Assembly: GCF_051020955.1 (NCBI RefSeq)
Contig: NC_135026.1
Coordinates: forward strand, 8,594,501-8,658,500
Origin: Megalopta genalis
Lineage: Eukaryota > Arthropoda > Insecta > Hymenoptera > Halictidae
Direction of reading: 5' to 3'
DNA: 64,000 nt
The stretch's first letter is position 1, and the number at the start of each line of letters is the position of its first letter. The position numbers were made by a program, and so were the translations under genes. Under the pieces are notes generated by a model. That model did no database searches. It had not been told where the DNA came from and worked only from the letters and a program-made list of their open reading frames with translations. This document shows positions 16,480 to 28,066 of this stretch, piece by piece.

Positions 16480-18310
16480 TGCATCTGTGATAAATTTGTG
16501 TAAGTGAAATATAGCACATGGAAGACATCAGAAAAATTTACGAATATTGTTGCATTGCTTTTAATTTATTGAGAATATTAGAAAATCGTTTGTGGCAGTT
16601 GATGCACATAATTACCACTTAGGTGTTCTTTAATCACTTATGTGCCCTTTCTTGTTTTAACAATATTTAACAATATACAAATATTTTAACAATATTTTAA
16701 CAAGACAGCCTAACTCGTCAATTCCTCCAACGTCCCTACAAACTCAAATTATAATTTCACTTATTCTACAAAATTTCATAACGATCCAATTTCCCCACCA
16801 ATGTCAATTCTCTCGCCATACATTAAACATTCTCGACGTTACGAAATCGATAAGCCCACGACGGCACGTTCGCGTCATCCCGCGGTCCAAACGTATTCAA
16901 AAAATCCACATAACCTAACTTCTGATAGTACACAACATCTCATAGTTCGCCGAGCACGTTAAGATCCCCGAGTCAATACGAAATCCGAAGCCAGGGGAGC
17001 CAGATGCAACCGGAAAGGGTTAAACAAGATTTCCCCAACAGCACTCTCTATCAGCCCACAATCTGCATTAGCTACCTTTACCCTAGATCCGCGCAACACG
17101 CGCTGCACAAGCGTGAGAGTAAAGCCGGACGCGTTGATCCAGGGGTCGAGAGCGGCGCACAAAAGTCAGCAAGACGCGCAGACGGTTGCCTGAAAGCGGG
17201 CCGTTCAGAGAAAGAAATCGCGAAGCACCGGCACGGAGCGCGCGGCCCGTGAATAGATCGGGCGCGATAAAGGCCGGTTAAATGGTGAGCAAAACATTCC
17301 CGTAGACGATTCGCGAGGAGAAAATAGAAGGAGGACAGACACCGCGGGGAAGAAAGCACGCCGGCCGGGGATGGGGCCGAGTAAAACGGGGGATTACGTG
17401 CGCGGCGAGAGAGCCGGCCCGAAAATTAGAGCAGGATGCGGGAAGAAACGTGCTGCAAGAAATACAGTCGGCGAACGATGAGGTGAGGAGAGACGGACAG
17501 GGTTTGCTAGGCTGACGGGGTGGGAAAAATCGCTGGTGAAGTCGGAGCGGTTGGGACGAGCGGACAGGGTGCGAGCGAGAAGAAGGTACGTCGGTCGAGC
17601 GAGAGAGAAAACAGAGAGAGGGGGAGAGAAAGAGAGACGTAGATGGGGCGGTCGGTGAATGGGGCGCGGAGGGTTGGAACGAGGCAGGCATAGAGACAGA
17701 TGGCGGCGGATAGAGACGGATAGAGAGAGGTCGTGGCGGCTTGAATGGGGCTAGTTTGAGATAGTTAGCGGGCCTTCAGAGGCACAATCGGCCGCGATTG
17801 GCGGGCCTACAATCACACGTCGCATTATATGTCCATCAGCGCGGCGGATCTTGCAAATACGTTAGCGCGTGAGCCAACGAGTTATCGTCCGCAAAAATTC
17901 TTCAATTCAAACCGTCGTCCCTGCGGACACAGGCTTGCGGTTCGACCGGTCCTTGGACCTGCATTTCGCGCCGCTTTCCCCGCAGTCTTTGGCGCAATAA
18001 GCCCAGCGACGTTGATGCGTTGGGGAGCGTCGTTACGGGCCGCATAGAATCGCCGGCATTACATATTTTTTACCGCACAGAGACTTCGGTGTAATTCGTC
18101 GTCGGGAAGGAGTTTTTGCCGGAGATTTTGTGCGTCCGCGGTGGCTACCAACGTTATTGACACAGTAATACCGCGTGGACGATAATAACTGAGTCGGTTT
18201 GGTGTCTTACGTGGTTCCAACGATGCGGAACGATGGGGAAGTACAACATTTCTGTGGGTCCCCTCATGGTGTCCCGGTGTTTTCTTTATCGTGTAGTCCA
18301 TTCACTAAGT
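16480..18310. other. no gene seen; GC-rich island 17.0-18.05 kb
   Basis: The island is CpG-rich and partly purine-rich (GAGAGA words at 17590-17740). Several long open frames are shadows of its base composition. It may be regulatory, but nothing in it is specific. Confidence 0.35.
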
Positions 18311-19780
18311 TTTCTCATAAATGCATAAAATCCACAGACCTGTTATGACAAACGGAAGAGTCAGATTTCACATGTTCAGATTTTTCTAATTTTCTTATTA
18401 TATTTCTTATTATATTATATATTCTTATTATATATTTTTGTTGTACTGAAAGCCACTCGAAGGTCACCGTGCCGCAGATCACCGGGTAGGTCTGAACCCG
18501 AACTATTACAGTAGAATTATATAAGAATGTATTGTACATCGGTCGCTGGTTATTTCCTTGAATAGGGGTGGGGGAGGGGTTGCAGGTTGTTAAGGAACTT
18601 TCGGGAATGCGGCATGGTCCCCCTCCATTCAATTCCCGAGCAAGGACAAATAGTAACTGATATTAAGTGAAGGCGCATCTGCAGGGGGCGATACGCGATT
18701 AGACTCAGAAGCACCGAGGTAAATATTGTCTTTTCTAATCTGCCGTCGGAGTTGCGCTATCCCGGGGTATTACCATGGGATAGGTTCGAATTCTTAGAGA
18801 GTTAATTGGGACCCGGCGAGAGGGATTTCGTGCGAAGATTCCGGATGCAAAGACAAACGGGAACGGTCATAACCCTTAGTCGCTGTTTGCCCAACGGGTA
18901 CAGTTACATTCAAAGGATGTACTCCGGAATTGTTATCCGATGACAAATCGCCCAGCTACGGCTTCCATTAAAGCTTTTCCGAATTAATTCCGACAGTTTA
19001 CAACCTATTAGAATCTCCGTGCCGGGCTATAAATAACGGAGACAACGGTCTCCATAGCGCGCGGTTCATCGTACCGTCCCTAAATTTTTCACTGCCGCAA
19101 ACGATTCAGCCAACCGAGCCTACACACTCGACGTTAATCGACTTCGTCCCTTCAATTACCATCGAGTCTAATCGTCCTTAGTCAATGCACGCACTCTCGA
19201 GACCGTTGTCGCAATATTTATAACAAATATTAGCTAGCCAACTAAACAGAGACATCCGTTAGTTGTCGTTGACGTTCAATTATACGAGACATGTAAGCTA
19301 GGTTAATTAAATGTTAGGCTAGATTACAAGATACATAAGCCATGCTAGGTTAGACTTGACTTGTTAGGTTATCTCTCCTCATCAGCATCCTTGGAAACAA
19401 CAGAAAGTAAATTAAGAAAACGAATCCTATTATAGTCAGAATTTATATGTATGTATTTATTATTGTTTCCCAAGGGGTTACAATTCTTTCGAACAAAACC
19501 CTCTTGAACAAACTTAAAACTGCTCCACCTTCCTTTATCTTGGCGTAGTATATATGGTAAGTATGGAATTCGAAGAAATCACTTACGATTTCGATGATCT
19601 TCACATATGTCGTCACGGTCATTATTCTGAACAACTTTTTCCTATAGATGTCATAGGAATTCTCTTTCAGTGTTCAAGATATTTACGAAAAAATGTAGCT
19701 ACAGCTACGATGAGTTATATGGCTGTTGGATAAAAATTGATGTTACCAACTGTTCGAATTTTAATTTGATGTAATTCACA
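18310..19780. other. no gene seen; one MITE end
   Basis: At 18316-18345 the words CATAAATGCATAAAATCCACAG match one end of the GACTGCGGATTTTATG family; no left partner was found. The rest is unstructured. Confidence 0.4.
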
Positions 19781-19980
19781 CCTAACGTAGACATAGACCT
19801 TACACAGGCCTAAGTAAATAAAATAGAAATGATATAATAGTACTTTCGATTGGAACATAACCCAGACCTAATCCTAACCTAATCTAGACCTAAATGAATA
19901 ATGAAATAGCAATACTATAATGGCTCTTTCATATCGGATCTAACCTATACCTAATTAAAGTCTCGAACTATCTAAAATAT

Positions 19981-20346
19981 AACCTCAGAAATAATCTAAA
20001 ACATATCTTTGAGGTTAAATCTTGGAACCTCAGAGATAATTTAGAACATATCATTGAAATTGAGTCTCAAATCTCAGAAACAATTTGAAACTTATCTTTG
20101 AGGTTAAGTCTCGAACTTCAGAAATAATCTAAATCATATCTTTAAAAGGTTAAATCTTGAAATCTCAGAAATAACCTAAAAACATATTTTTGAGTTCAAA
20201 TCTTGAACCTCAAAAACAATCTAGAACATATCTTTGAAGGTTAAGTCCCGAACTTCAGAAATAATCTGAAATATATCTTCGAGGTTGAATCTTGAAACCT
20301 CAAAAAGCAATGTAAAATATACATTCGAGGTTATAAATCTCTAACG
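19981..20346. repeat. minisatellite of about eight 44-47-bp units
   Basis: Each unit runs AACCTCAGAAATAATCTAAA, then ACATATCTTTGAGGTTAA and TCTTG with substitutions and 1-3-base indels. Upstream (19780-19960) the DNA has loosely repeated CCTAACCTAATCTAGACCTA words. Confidence 0.9.
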
Positions 20347-23300
20347 TACTCAATTCCTATTTCATTAAATTTCTACTACACGTATAGAAGAAAGATGTTC
20401 AGAATGACACTCTGGACAACACATATCATCAAACTCGGAGATGGCTCCCTCACGCTGCATAATTAACGAACTACATGACAAAAAATAATCTCGCTACAAA
20501 CAATAATCAATGTCAATCAATAAGTTGAGTTACTACACACTTTCTTCAGCGTTTCCTGATTTGCCGGAAACATTAATCAACAGTGTCCGGAGCGGGCAAA
20601 TGCATTTTTGATCGGCGACACGACGGATGGGTTGTATTTTCAACGGTATCGTCCAATTTCGCAGAGACAACCGGAGGGACCGTCCGTATCCGTGTAACAG
20701 GATGTTGGGTAACCTCCAAAGGTACTCAATATAAATACGCATGATTATTCGAAACCTCAGATCAAACGTTACCCGGAGGAACAGCGGCGGGCGACTGACG
20801 GAATAACTAATTTATCAATTCTTCGCTTCGGTTGGCTCCGATACCTATGGCTATATTTGCGAACTCGTGTAAACAGACCTCCGAACTGCCAGGCCGTATC
20901 GCCGAGCCCCGTGTCGTCGTTGTATTTGGCTACGGAAGACCTCCAGGAGCCAGCGACGGTTCTGACAGCAACCTGTAAAATTACGTATTCCCGTACTTGT
21001 TCGTTAGAATTGTTTATAACCCGGCAGCCGTTTGGGGCCGACGTCCGACGACGCGACAGCCGAGCAGAAACATTCCGACTGAATGTTGCACGTTGGTTGC
21101 CAGTGTTGCCACATCTCGCTGTCAGTGTAGAACTAATACGCTGCCATTCTTTCTCCAATTTTACAGATTTCGATTCTGCTGCGAGTCTGGTCGCTCTTCA
21201 ATGACGTAGTTCTTTCGTATTTTTAACCCTTTTTCAAGCTCAATGGTAATTTCGGGTCGTCGGTGACCCTATATCTTTTTTCACTTTTTTCTGCAGTAAA
21301 AGCTTAATTCTCCATTTAGGCGTTTAGGTATTTTACATATTTAAAGTGGGGCTTTCACCTGGGGTCTATTATGACCCCAGTACGCCAGCCATAATTTTCT
21401 TAAGATTTATTTCACTAATTTAAAAGTTTCTAATTTTAAGAGTTTGTCTTTGAAAAACAGAACTTTTTCGATACTGTCTTAAAAATACACGTATTACACA
21501 TAATGTCCTCTCTTCCTGTCACATAATGCAATTAGAACCATATCGTATCAATGAAGAAAAATCGGTAATAACCTTGAACTGACCTTCAAAAAACCGAGAA
21601 TCTAAAAAATCCAAAACATAACTAGAAGGTCACAACGCAGAGACAATATAAAACGCTGAATAATAGATCTTAAAAATCGCGTATACATTAAACGATAAAC
21701 ATAACCTAAAAGTGTACATTGTACAAACGCCCGAGTATGGTAAGTCGCAAAGCCGCGATTTATTTCAGGACGACGTACTGGTTCGCCGGGGCGTTCAATT
21801 TAATTAGCAGCCGTCCGGCGTGGTATTCCTTAATTAGAAAGATACATTTCCGTTTCGAAAACATTTTTCTCAGCGGCCACGGCATTTCCATTTTCGCAAA
21901 CGGCACGGAGAATTCTCTTACAGAAAGTTCGAGTAGGTTTCCCACTGTTTCTCCACGAAGTCGGATATTTTTTTATTCGACACGGGATTTATGCGTGATT
22001 AAATTCTTACATTACTTCGCAGTTACAAGGCGTTTAACGATAGCCGCCATTATCCGTGGCAGCTCGCAGGCACGCGGATTAAAAAACTTTCTTAATTAAA
22101 AGGCTCTTTGGGCGCTCTATTTCAGTTGCAAGGGCGAAATATTTTAAATATGTTACCTCGCCGGATCTATTAGTTGGCTTTCCCATTTATTTGACGCCCC
22201 CCACCCCCCACCTCCGCCAACCCCCTTTCATTAATTACGGGCTTTCACAGCCCTCGCACGCGGCTATTACGTCACGTTTGAGCGTGAAATTTTTATTCTA
22301 ACGATCTCGTATATCGCGTACAATATTTCCGAATGCGATCCGTTACAAGCCAGCGATGGTGACACGTACGCTGATTGGCGTCATTACTGCGCTGACCATT
22401 TTTTGGGAGGGATTGGATAAACCGTTTTTCCCCTCTACCGTCGCGTTTCACGTGCCGCATGCACACCTATTCGTCTCTCTCTCTCTCTTCCTCTCACTCC
22501 CCCCCTCTCTCTCCCTCTTCCTCTCTCTCTCTTTCTCTTTCCCGCTTCGGAAAAAGCGACCCTTAAAACCGCCATCGTACATATTGGAAAAATTTAATTT
22601 GTGGCCGCGCGAAAAGTTAAATTCCCGCGTGAAAAAATAAACATTTCGAAAATATTAATATCTCCGGCTATCTCGACAATCGGACATTAATATTCCAATG
22701 GGATATTCGAGCACTTTTTGTATTTATCATTATTACGAGGCTCTGCTCATTATTCGGATTTTCTTTCGCGAAATACATACGTTCACCGCATAGTAAATGA
22801 TACTACTTCTTCTAGAGATGGCTTCTCGGAGATGGAAAAATAGATGTAACTTCGAAAAATAAACTATTATTATACAGGCTGTTCCACGTGACTCTGTAAC
22901 CTCTATCAACTTTGTTGTTTTTGGAGATAGAGTTATGGTTTTTCTAAAATTAGAATGAGAAAGTAGAGAAGAAAATAATCTTGAACGGATAATAATCATG
23001 GAACCGAAGTGAACACGTTGGTCACTTGTTTACATTAAAAAATCGTAATTGTAAATTTTAGGTTTCATTTAGGTTACGCATAGCCCACGTTTAGGTAAAG
23101 TTTAGGTTGCGTTTATGTTGGGTTAAGTTTCAGTTAGGTTATTTTACGTCTGGATCAGATTTCGATTAGATTCGATTTGGATCAATGAAAAAGTTCTCGC
23201 CTAAATTCGTCAAAACAGTTTTCTCTCGAATTTCCGCGGCGTTATCTATTTTCTCAAGATCACCCTGATCCTACTTAAACTGTGTCTTATTTTTCTAGGT

Positions 23301-23790
23301 TAAAGTGGTTAGGTCACATCGATATCGTCGACAAGTTAACGATGTGAGTGAGACGAAGATTTTCAAGACGAATTTGAGAATCGAGACATGCACATAGTCG
23401 TCGGTGGTGGCTAGCTGGACACAGAGGTGGCAGCCGTCTAGACCTAGACGCGGGCGAACGACGTTGAAACGGAGCCGGTCGATAACGCGATGCAGCACCT
23501 CCAGCCGTGACGAGGCTGCGACATCGGGATTGTGATTAGGGGCCGGTCGGCAAACAATGCCTAATTACATAATTATTGTGCCGCGGGCCCGTAATTAAGA
23601 CACATTACTCCTCCCGGCTGGTAATTCATTACGCTTAATGTCTTCCCTGCCTCCACCATTTCATCGCGGATGACAGTCGCGACGGTTCCGCTAAATACCG
23701 TTACCGTGAAATATTACCGACCACGACCACGACCACGGCAGAGTGCACGACCGCCTCACCGCTCTGCGACAACCATAAGCTCCCGGTCCA
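20347..23790. other. no gene seen; simple repeats and one mariner-like end
   Basis: A CT-rich tract lies at 22460-22545. TACAGGCTGTTCCACGTG at 22874 looks like a mariner-type left end without a partner. TTTAGGTT-like words cluster at 23040-23145. Open frames of 126-129 codons near 20.8-22.1 kb have no protein features I recognise. Confidence 0.4.
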
Positions 23791-24595
23791 ATCTCTCTCT
23801 CTCTCATTTATTCTTCTAATTCTTTCTCTGTCTTTTACCCTCTCTCTCTCTCTCTCTCTCTCACTTTCTCTCTCTCTCTCTCTCTCTCACTTTCTCTCTC
23901 TTTCTCTCAAACTCTCAATTCGCTCTCTCTCAATTTGTTTCCCTCTCTCTCCTTCTCAATTTGTTTTCTATCTCTCTGAATATTTTTCTCTCTTCTTTCT
24001 GCTGTTCTCAATTTTTTTATCTCTCTCAATTTCTTTCATTTGTCTCTCCGTCTGAACCCTTTTCTCTCACTTATTGGCTTACTCAATTTCTTTGTCTCTC
24101 AATTTTTATTTTCTCTCCCTCTCCCAATTTTTGTTTCTCTCCCTCTTTCTCTATTTTTTTCGATCTCTCCTCGAGTTATCTTTTCTCTCTCTCTTTCCTC
24201 TCTCTCTCTAATTTTTGTTTCTCTCTTTCTTTCTCAATTTCTTTTTTTTTCTCTTTCTCTCTTTTTAATTTTTGTTTCTCTCTCTCTCCTTCTCAATTTC
24301 TTTTTCTCTCTCTCTCCTTCTCAATTTTTGTTTCTCCCTCTTCTTCTCCAATTCTTCTTTCTCCCCCTTCACAATTTTTGTATCTCTCTCTCTCCCTGCT
24401 CGAATTATTCTCTCTCCCTCCCCCCTCTTTTCCTTCTCCCTCTCTCCGCCCATTCTCTAATTTTTGTTTTGCCCATTCTCTCTCTCACTTGCTTAATTTT
24501 CTCTCCCCCTCTCTCTCTCTCCTTCTCAATTTTTGTGTTTCCCTTTTCTCCTCGATTTTTGTTTCTCTCTTTCTCTCTCCCCGGATCTGGAAATC
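23791..24595. repeat. 800-base polypyrimidine (CT-rich) tract
   Basis: Mostly CTCTCT interrupted by CAATTTTTGTTT and CAATTTCTTT words about every 30-60 bases. This hints at a degenerate higher-order unit of the form TCTCTCTCT-CAATTTTTGTTT. Long frames of Ser/Leu/Phe (up to 265 codons) are by-products. Confidence 0.93.
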
Positions 24596-25003
24596 CCCCC
24601 GCCCTCCCGGGACATCGAGAATCATTGCGTTTTCTAACAAAGCAACGTCCTCCCTCCGCACACCCGTTAGATGGTCGTTCGCCCCGGGAATGCCGTTTGA
24701 TCCTCGGAATGTCGTTCCAACCCCCACGGACGTTTATTTTATTGGGCCGGGCGAATAATTGTAAGATTAATTGATACCGATTGTTGGCCTGCTCGCAGAG
24801 TAGTTGCGTAGGGGTGGGAGAAAATTTCTGTGTCATTACTGGACCGTGGTCCTGTCCATTTTCGTGGTTTGTAGATACAGACTTCCGGTGAGATTAGTTT
24901 TATTTTCATATTACGCAGAGTATTTTCGTCGATAGGAGGCAGTATTTTCTTTATTATAATTTCGGCAAAATTGACACTGGAACTGTATGCATACATAGAT
25001 ATA

Positions 25004-25230
25004 CAGGGTGTCCCAAAATTATCGTATTTCAACTTTTTCCTTTACAAAAATTTCCTTCGAGGCATCGTTAACGAATTATTGACGAAAAACACTGACCAAT
25101 GAGGGGCGAGCTCGCGTGGCGCTAGGCGGCCGAGCCAATAAAGCGGAACTGGGCTTCGTGCGCTCGTTGGCTTGGTCGCCGCACGCCTGCCGAGCTCACC
25201 TCTCATTGGTCAGTGTTTTTCGTTAATAAT
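25004..25230. mobile_element. truncated mariner-like element with internal palindrome
   Basis: The left end CAGGGTGTCCCAAAATTATC is preceded by TA. Arms 25074-25115 and 25188-25230 are inverted (AACGAAAAACACTGACCAAT, GAGGGGCGAGCTC / GAGAGGTGAGCTC), enclosing a GC-rich loop. The expected right terminus is missing; a TA/AT-rich tract starts at 25231. The internal arm matches 38328-38365 in the complete 878-bp element. Confidence 0.82.
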
Positions 25231-25400
25231 AATATATATATATATATATATATAATTTTTCAATTATGCTTTTTATATAAGTATGATATATATATATATA
25301 ATTTATAATTATATTAATATTAATATTATAATATAATTAATAATTATATATATTTTTATATTATAAATATATATATTTTATATTAATTAGGGTAATGATA
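25231..25400. repeat. TA/AT-rich microsatellite
   Basis: Runs of TATATATA and TAATATTAATAT-like sequence directly follow the truncated element and are possibly the reason for loss of its right end. Confidence 0.85.
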
Positions 25401-26300
25401 TTGAAAATCCGTGGACCTATAGAGAAATCTGCAGAGTTGGCAACGCTGGTTCCCGGAGAGTTGGCAACAGTGGACGCGTCAAGCGAACTTCACTTAGAGG
25501 TTAATTTGCCAACTGAGCCTACACGTTGGGCGTATCACGGTCGCCTGTTCCATTTGAAGGCGCGAGAGAAAAAGATCGCTGATTGAAAAGCATCGGGTCG
25601 TGAATGAAGTCGAAGGGCAACTGTCGTGGCGGGTGAGACGGCAATCTACAAAAAAGTATTATTGCGCCCAACGCGAGCTCGAAAAATTCCCTAGCGTCCT
25701 CCGTCACCGCTCTTTCTCTATCATTGAAAACTTACAGCGAGATTGCCGGATGCCCGATACGCGGCCCCGAGTTTTCTACGTACGTAATCTCGATATGGCG
25801 CGAATACCGCCCCTTTCCCCACCCCACCCCCCTCCGCCGCACCGCAGCGCGTGTGTCCCAAGCGACTTCCGGCGGGTTAAAAAATTACCGCGAATCCGCC
25901 CTTGCCCTTTCAAAACGGCCTGGCTCTTTACGCGGCGCTCTCGCTTTGCTGCCGAGCGATGTTTGTTACCCGATGCATTAAGTAATTATAGCATTATTGT
26001 GATTAATTGCCTCTCCCACGATCCGTCAGCCGATGAGCCGCGTGCGTCGGGGGCGCGCGGGAGGGGAGGGGACTCCCACTCTCTATCTCTTTCTCTGTCA
26101 CTCTTGATGGATATTTAGATTGATATGGTAAGAGACGCCGGTTACCCGGAATTTGTTGCAATTGTAATTGCTAATGGAGCCAATCGCTGTGATAGTCACG
26201 CCGCCGCTGGGCCTTCCATATCCTGATTAACGTGGACGACGTTGGGATAGAAAATTGTCTGAAGCTGATCGAGGCACGAGCATTTCCGGATGGATCTTCC
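25401..26300. other. no gene seen; GC-rich patch
   Basis: 25.6-26.1 kb is GC-rich, with a 172-codon open frame that has low-complexity proline and serine runs and no recognised domain. I treat it as non-coding. Confidence 0.35.
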
Positions 26301-26760
26301 CCAGCAGTGATGTAATCATAATTACATAATAATGATTCGTATTATGATATAATGTAATGTAACATAACGTAATGAAAATATACAATTAAAATTACAATAT
26401 AATGTGCTGCAAACATAATAATAATTTGCAATGTAATAATATGTAATAACACGTAATAATATGTAATAATATGCTAAAAATGAACATGCTAATAATTTTT
26501 ATAATTTGTACTGTAGAATAAACACAATAGTAACTCCTATTATTATATAAACGTAATAATAATTTGTATTATAATATAAATACACTAATAATTTGTAATA
26601 ATTTGTACTCTAGAATAAATGCAAAAGTAATTTGTACTGTGATATAAACATAACAATATTTTGTAATAATTTGTACTGTGAAATAAACACAATAGTAATT
26701 TGTACTGTAATATAAACATAATAATAATTTTTAATATGGTAGAAACAATAATGGCCCGTG
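26300..26760. repeat. degenerate TAATAATTTGTA repeat
   Basis: TAATAATTTGTA(C/A)T, GTAATAATATG and ATAAACA(C/T)AATAGTAA recur for about 450 bases with a rough 50-55-base higher unit in the second half. Confidence 0.85.
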
Positions 26761-27774
26761 CAATCATAAAAACGTGAATGATGAAAAGATTATTTGAAGA
26801 TTATTTGAAAAGATTATTTCAAGTACATTTTTGAAAATGGGACACATAGTACTATCAGTCATTTACAGTGGGATTTTTATACTTCGTGTAAGGATTCATA
26901 ATGGAAGGAAAGGGTTTAAATAAACTATAAAATATTGTTCACAAAATACTATGCGAAATCGTTTAAATTCGCCAAAAGCAAAAGCAGAATTAATTTACAT
27001 TAAACTTAGAAAAAAATGGATGATTTAAAAATGTTAGAAACTAACCTAACTCTGGCCTGAAACTAAAACTTGAACAGTTGGTGATACTGTTATTGTTTAG
27101 GAACACTGTTGTTGGTAACATTGTTACTACTGCTGAACAATTAAAAGAATAATAAATAAATATGATATAATATAATATGAATAAATAAATAATAATAAAA
27201 TTAATTATATATAAAAGAGAATTTAATAAAAATTAGTAAAATTAGCCAGTACTTTGTTTAATAATTGAATGAAATCCTTGGAAGAATGAACGTATGACTG
27301 CTGGATTCTTGTCCGAGTGAATTAAGGAAAGGTTAACGACAACTGAAACGGAAATCAGCGGCAGATAGTTGCCGATTGTTTCTCAATCGCGTGAAACATG
27401 GTTTTTCGGAACAACGCAGCGCTGCATTGTTACACGTTCTACACGCTCCGCATGGGGAAGAATGTTGGTAATACTGTTGGATTGGCCGACGTGCGTCGCG
27501 TTTTCGAAATTCGCTCGAGTGGTGGTACGTGTGCGACAACACGAACCGGAATCAGTATGTTACGTAAATATTGTTAGGCAAACGGCAAGCATGATGGACG
27601 CAATTCCTTTAATTTAAAAACTATGTTAGTAATTATTTATTTATTCATTAGTCTTCTGCTTCTCATTGTGCGAACTATTAGCTTAATTGTGTACTAAACA
27701 TACTATACGCATATTTAATTATTATTGTTACTTCCGTGAGTTAAAAGCCGGATATACGTAAGAAGATTAGTATA

Positions 27775-28064
27775 CCGGGTGTTCCATTTGTAGTTTCGCA
27801 CTCAATTGTCTCCTACAGTTCGTTCCACAAATTTGTTGAGATAAAACACAAATTGAAACAAAAAAAATTAATCATAAATTTCCGCTGGATGGTCTTGCTT
27901 CCTTCAGGGCGACCTTGGTTTTTTTCATTGAAAGCGGATGTAGCATTCCAAATTAAATTCATTGACCTAAGTACTTTGGTCATGGAAAGTCGTTCAAGGT
28001 TATTTAACGCTGTTAGTGAAGTTTAGGTGGTAATGGAATGCGAAACTACGAACGCTACACCCTG
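27775..28064. mobile_element. 290-bp mariner-like MITE
   Basis: The left end reads CCGGGTGTTCCATTTGTAGT then TTCGCA. The right end reversed is CAGGGTGTAGCGTTCGTAGT then TTCGCA. TA flanks are at 27773-27774 and 28065-28066. No ORF spans it. Confidence 0.86.
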
Positions 28065-28066
28065 TA

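Noticed and set aside
23961..24774. Long plus-strand open frames (265 and 244 codons) of Ser, Leu and Phe
   Set aside because: They run through a CT-rich simple-sequence tract in two frames at once; composition alone explains the lack of stops.
25600..26118. 172-codon plus-strand frame
   Set aside because: Contains runs from simple sequence (PPHPPPP, SLSLSLSL) and no domain.
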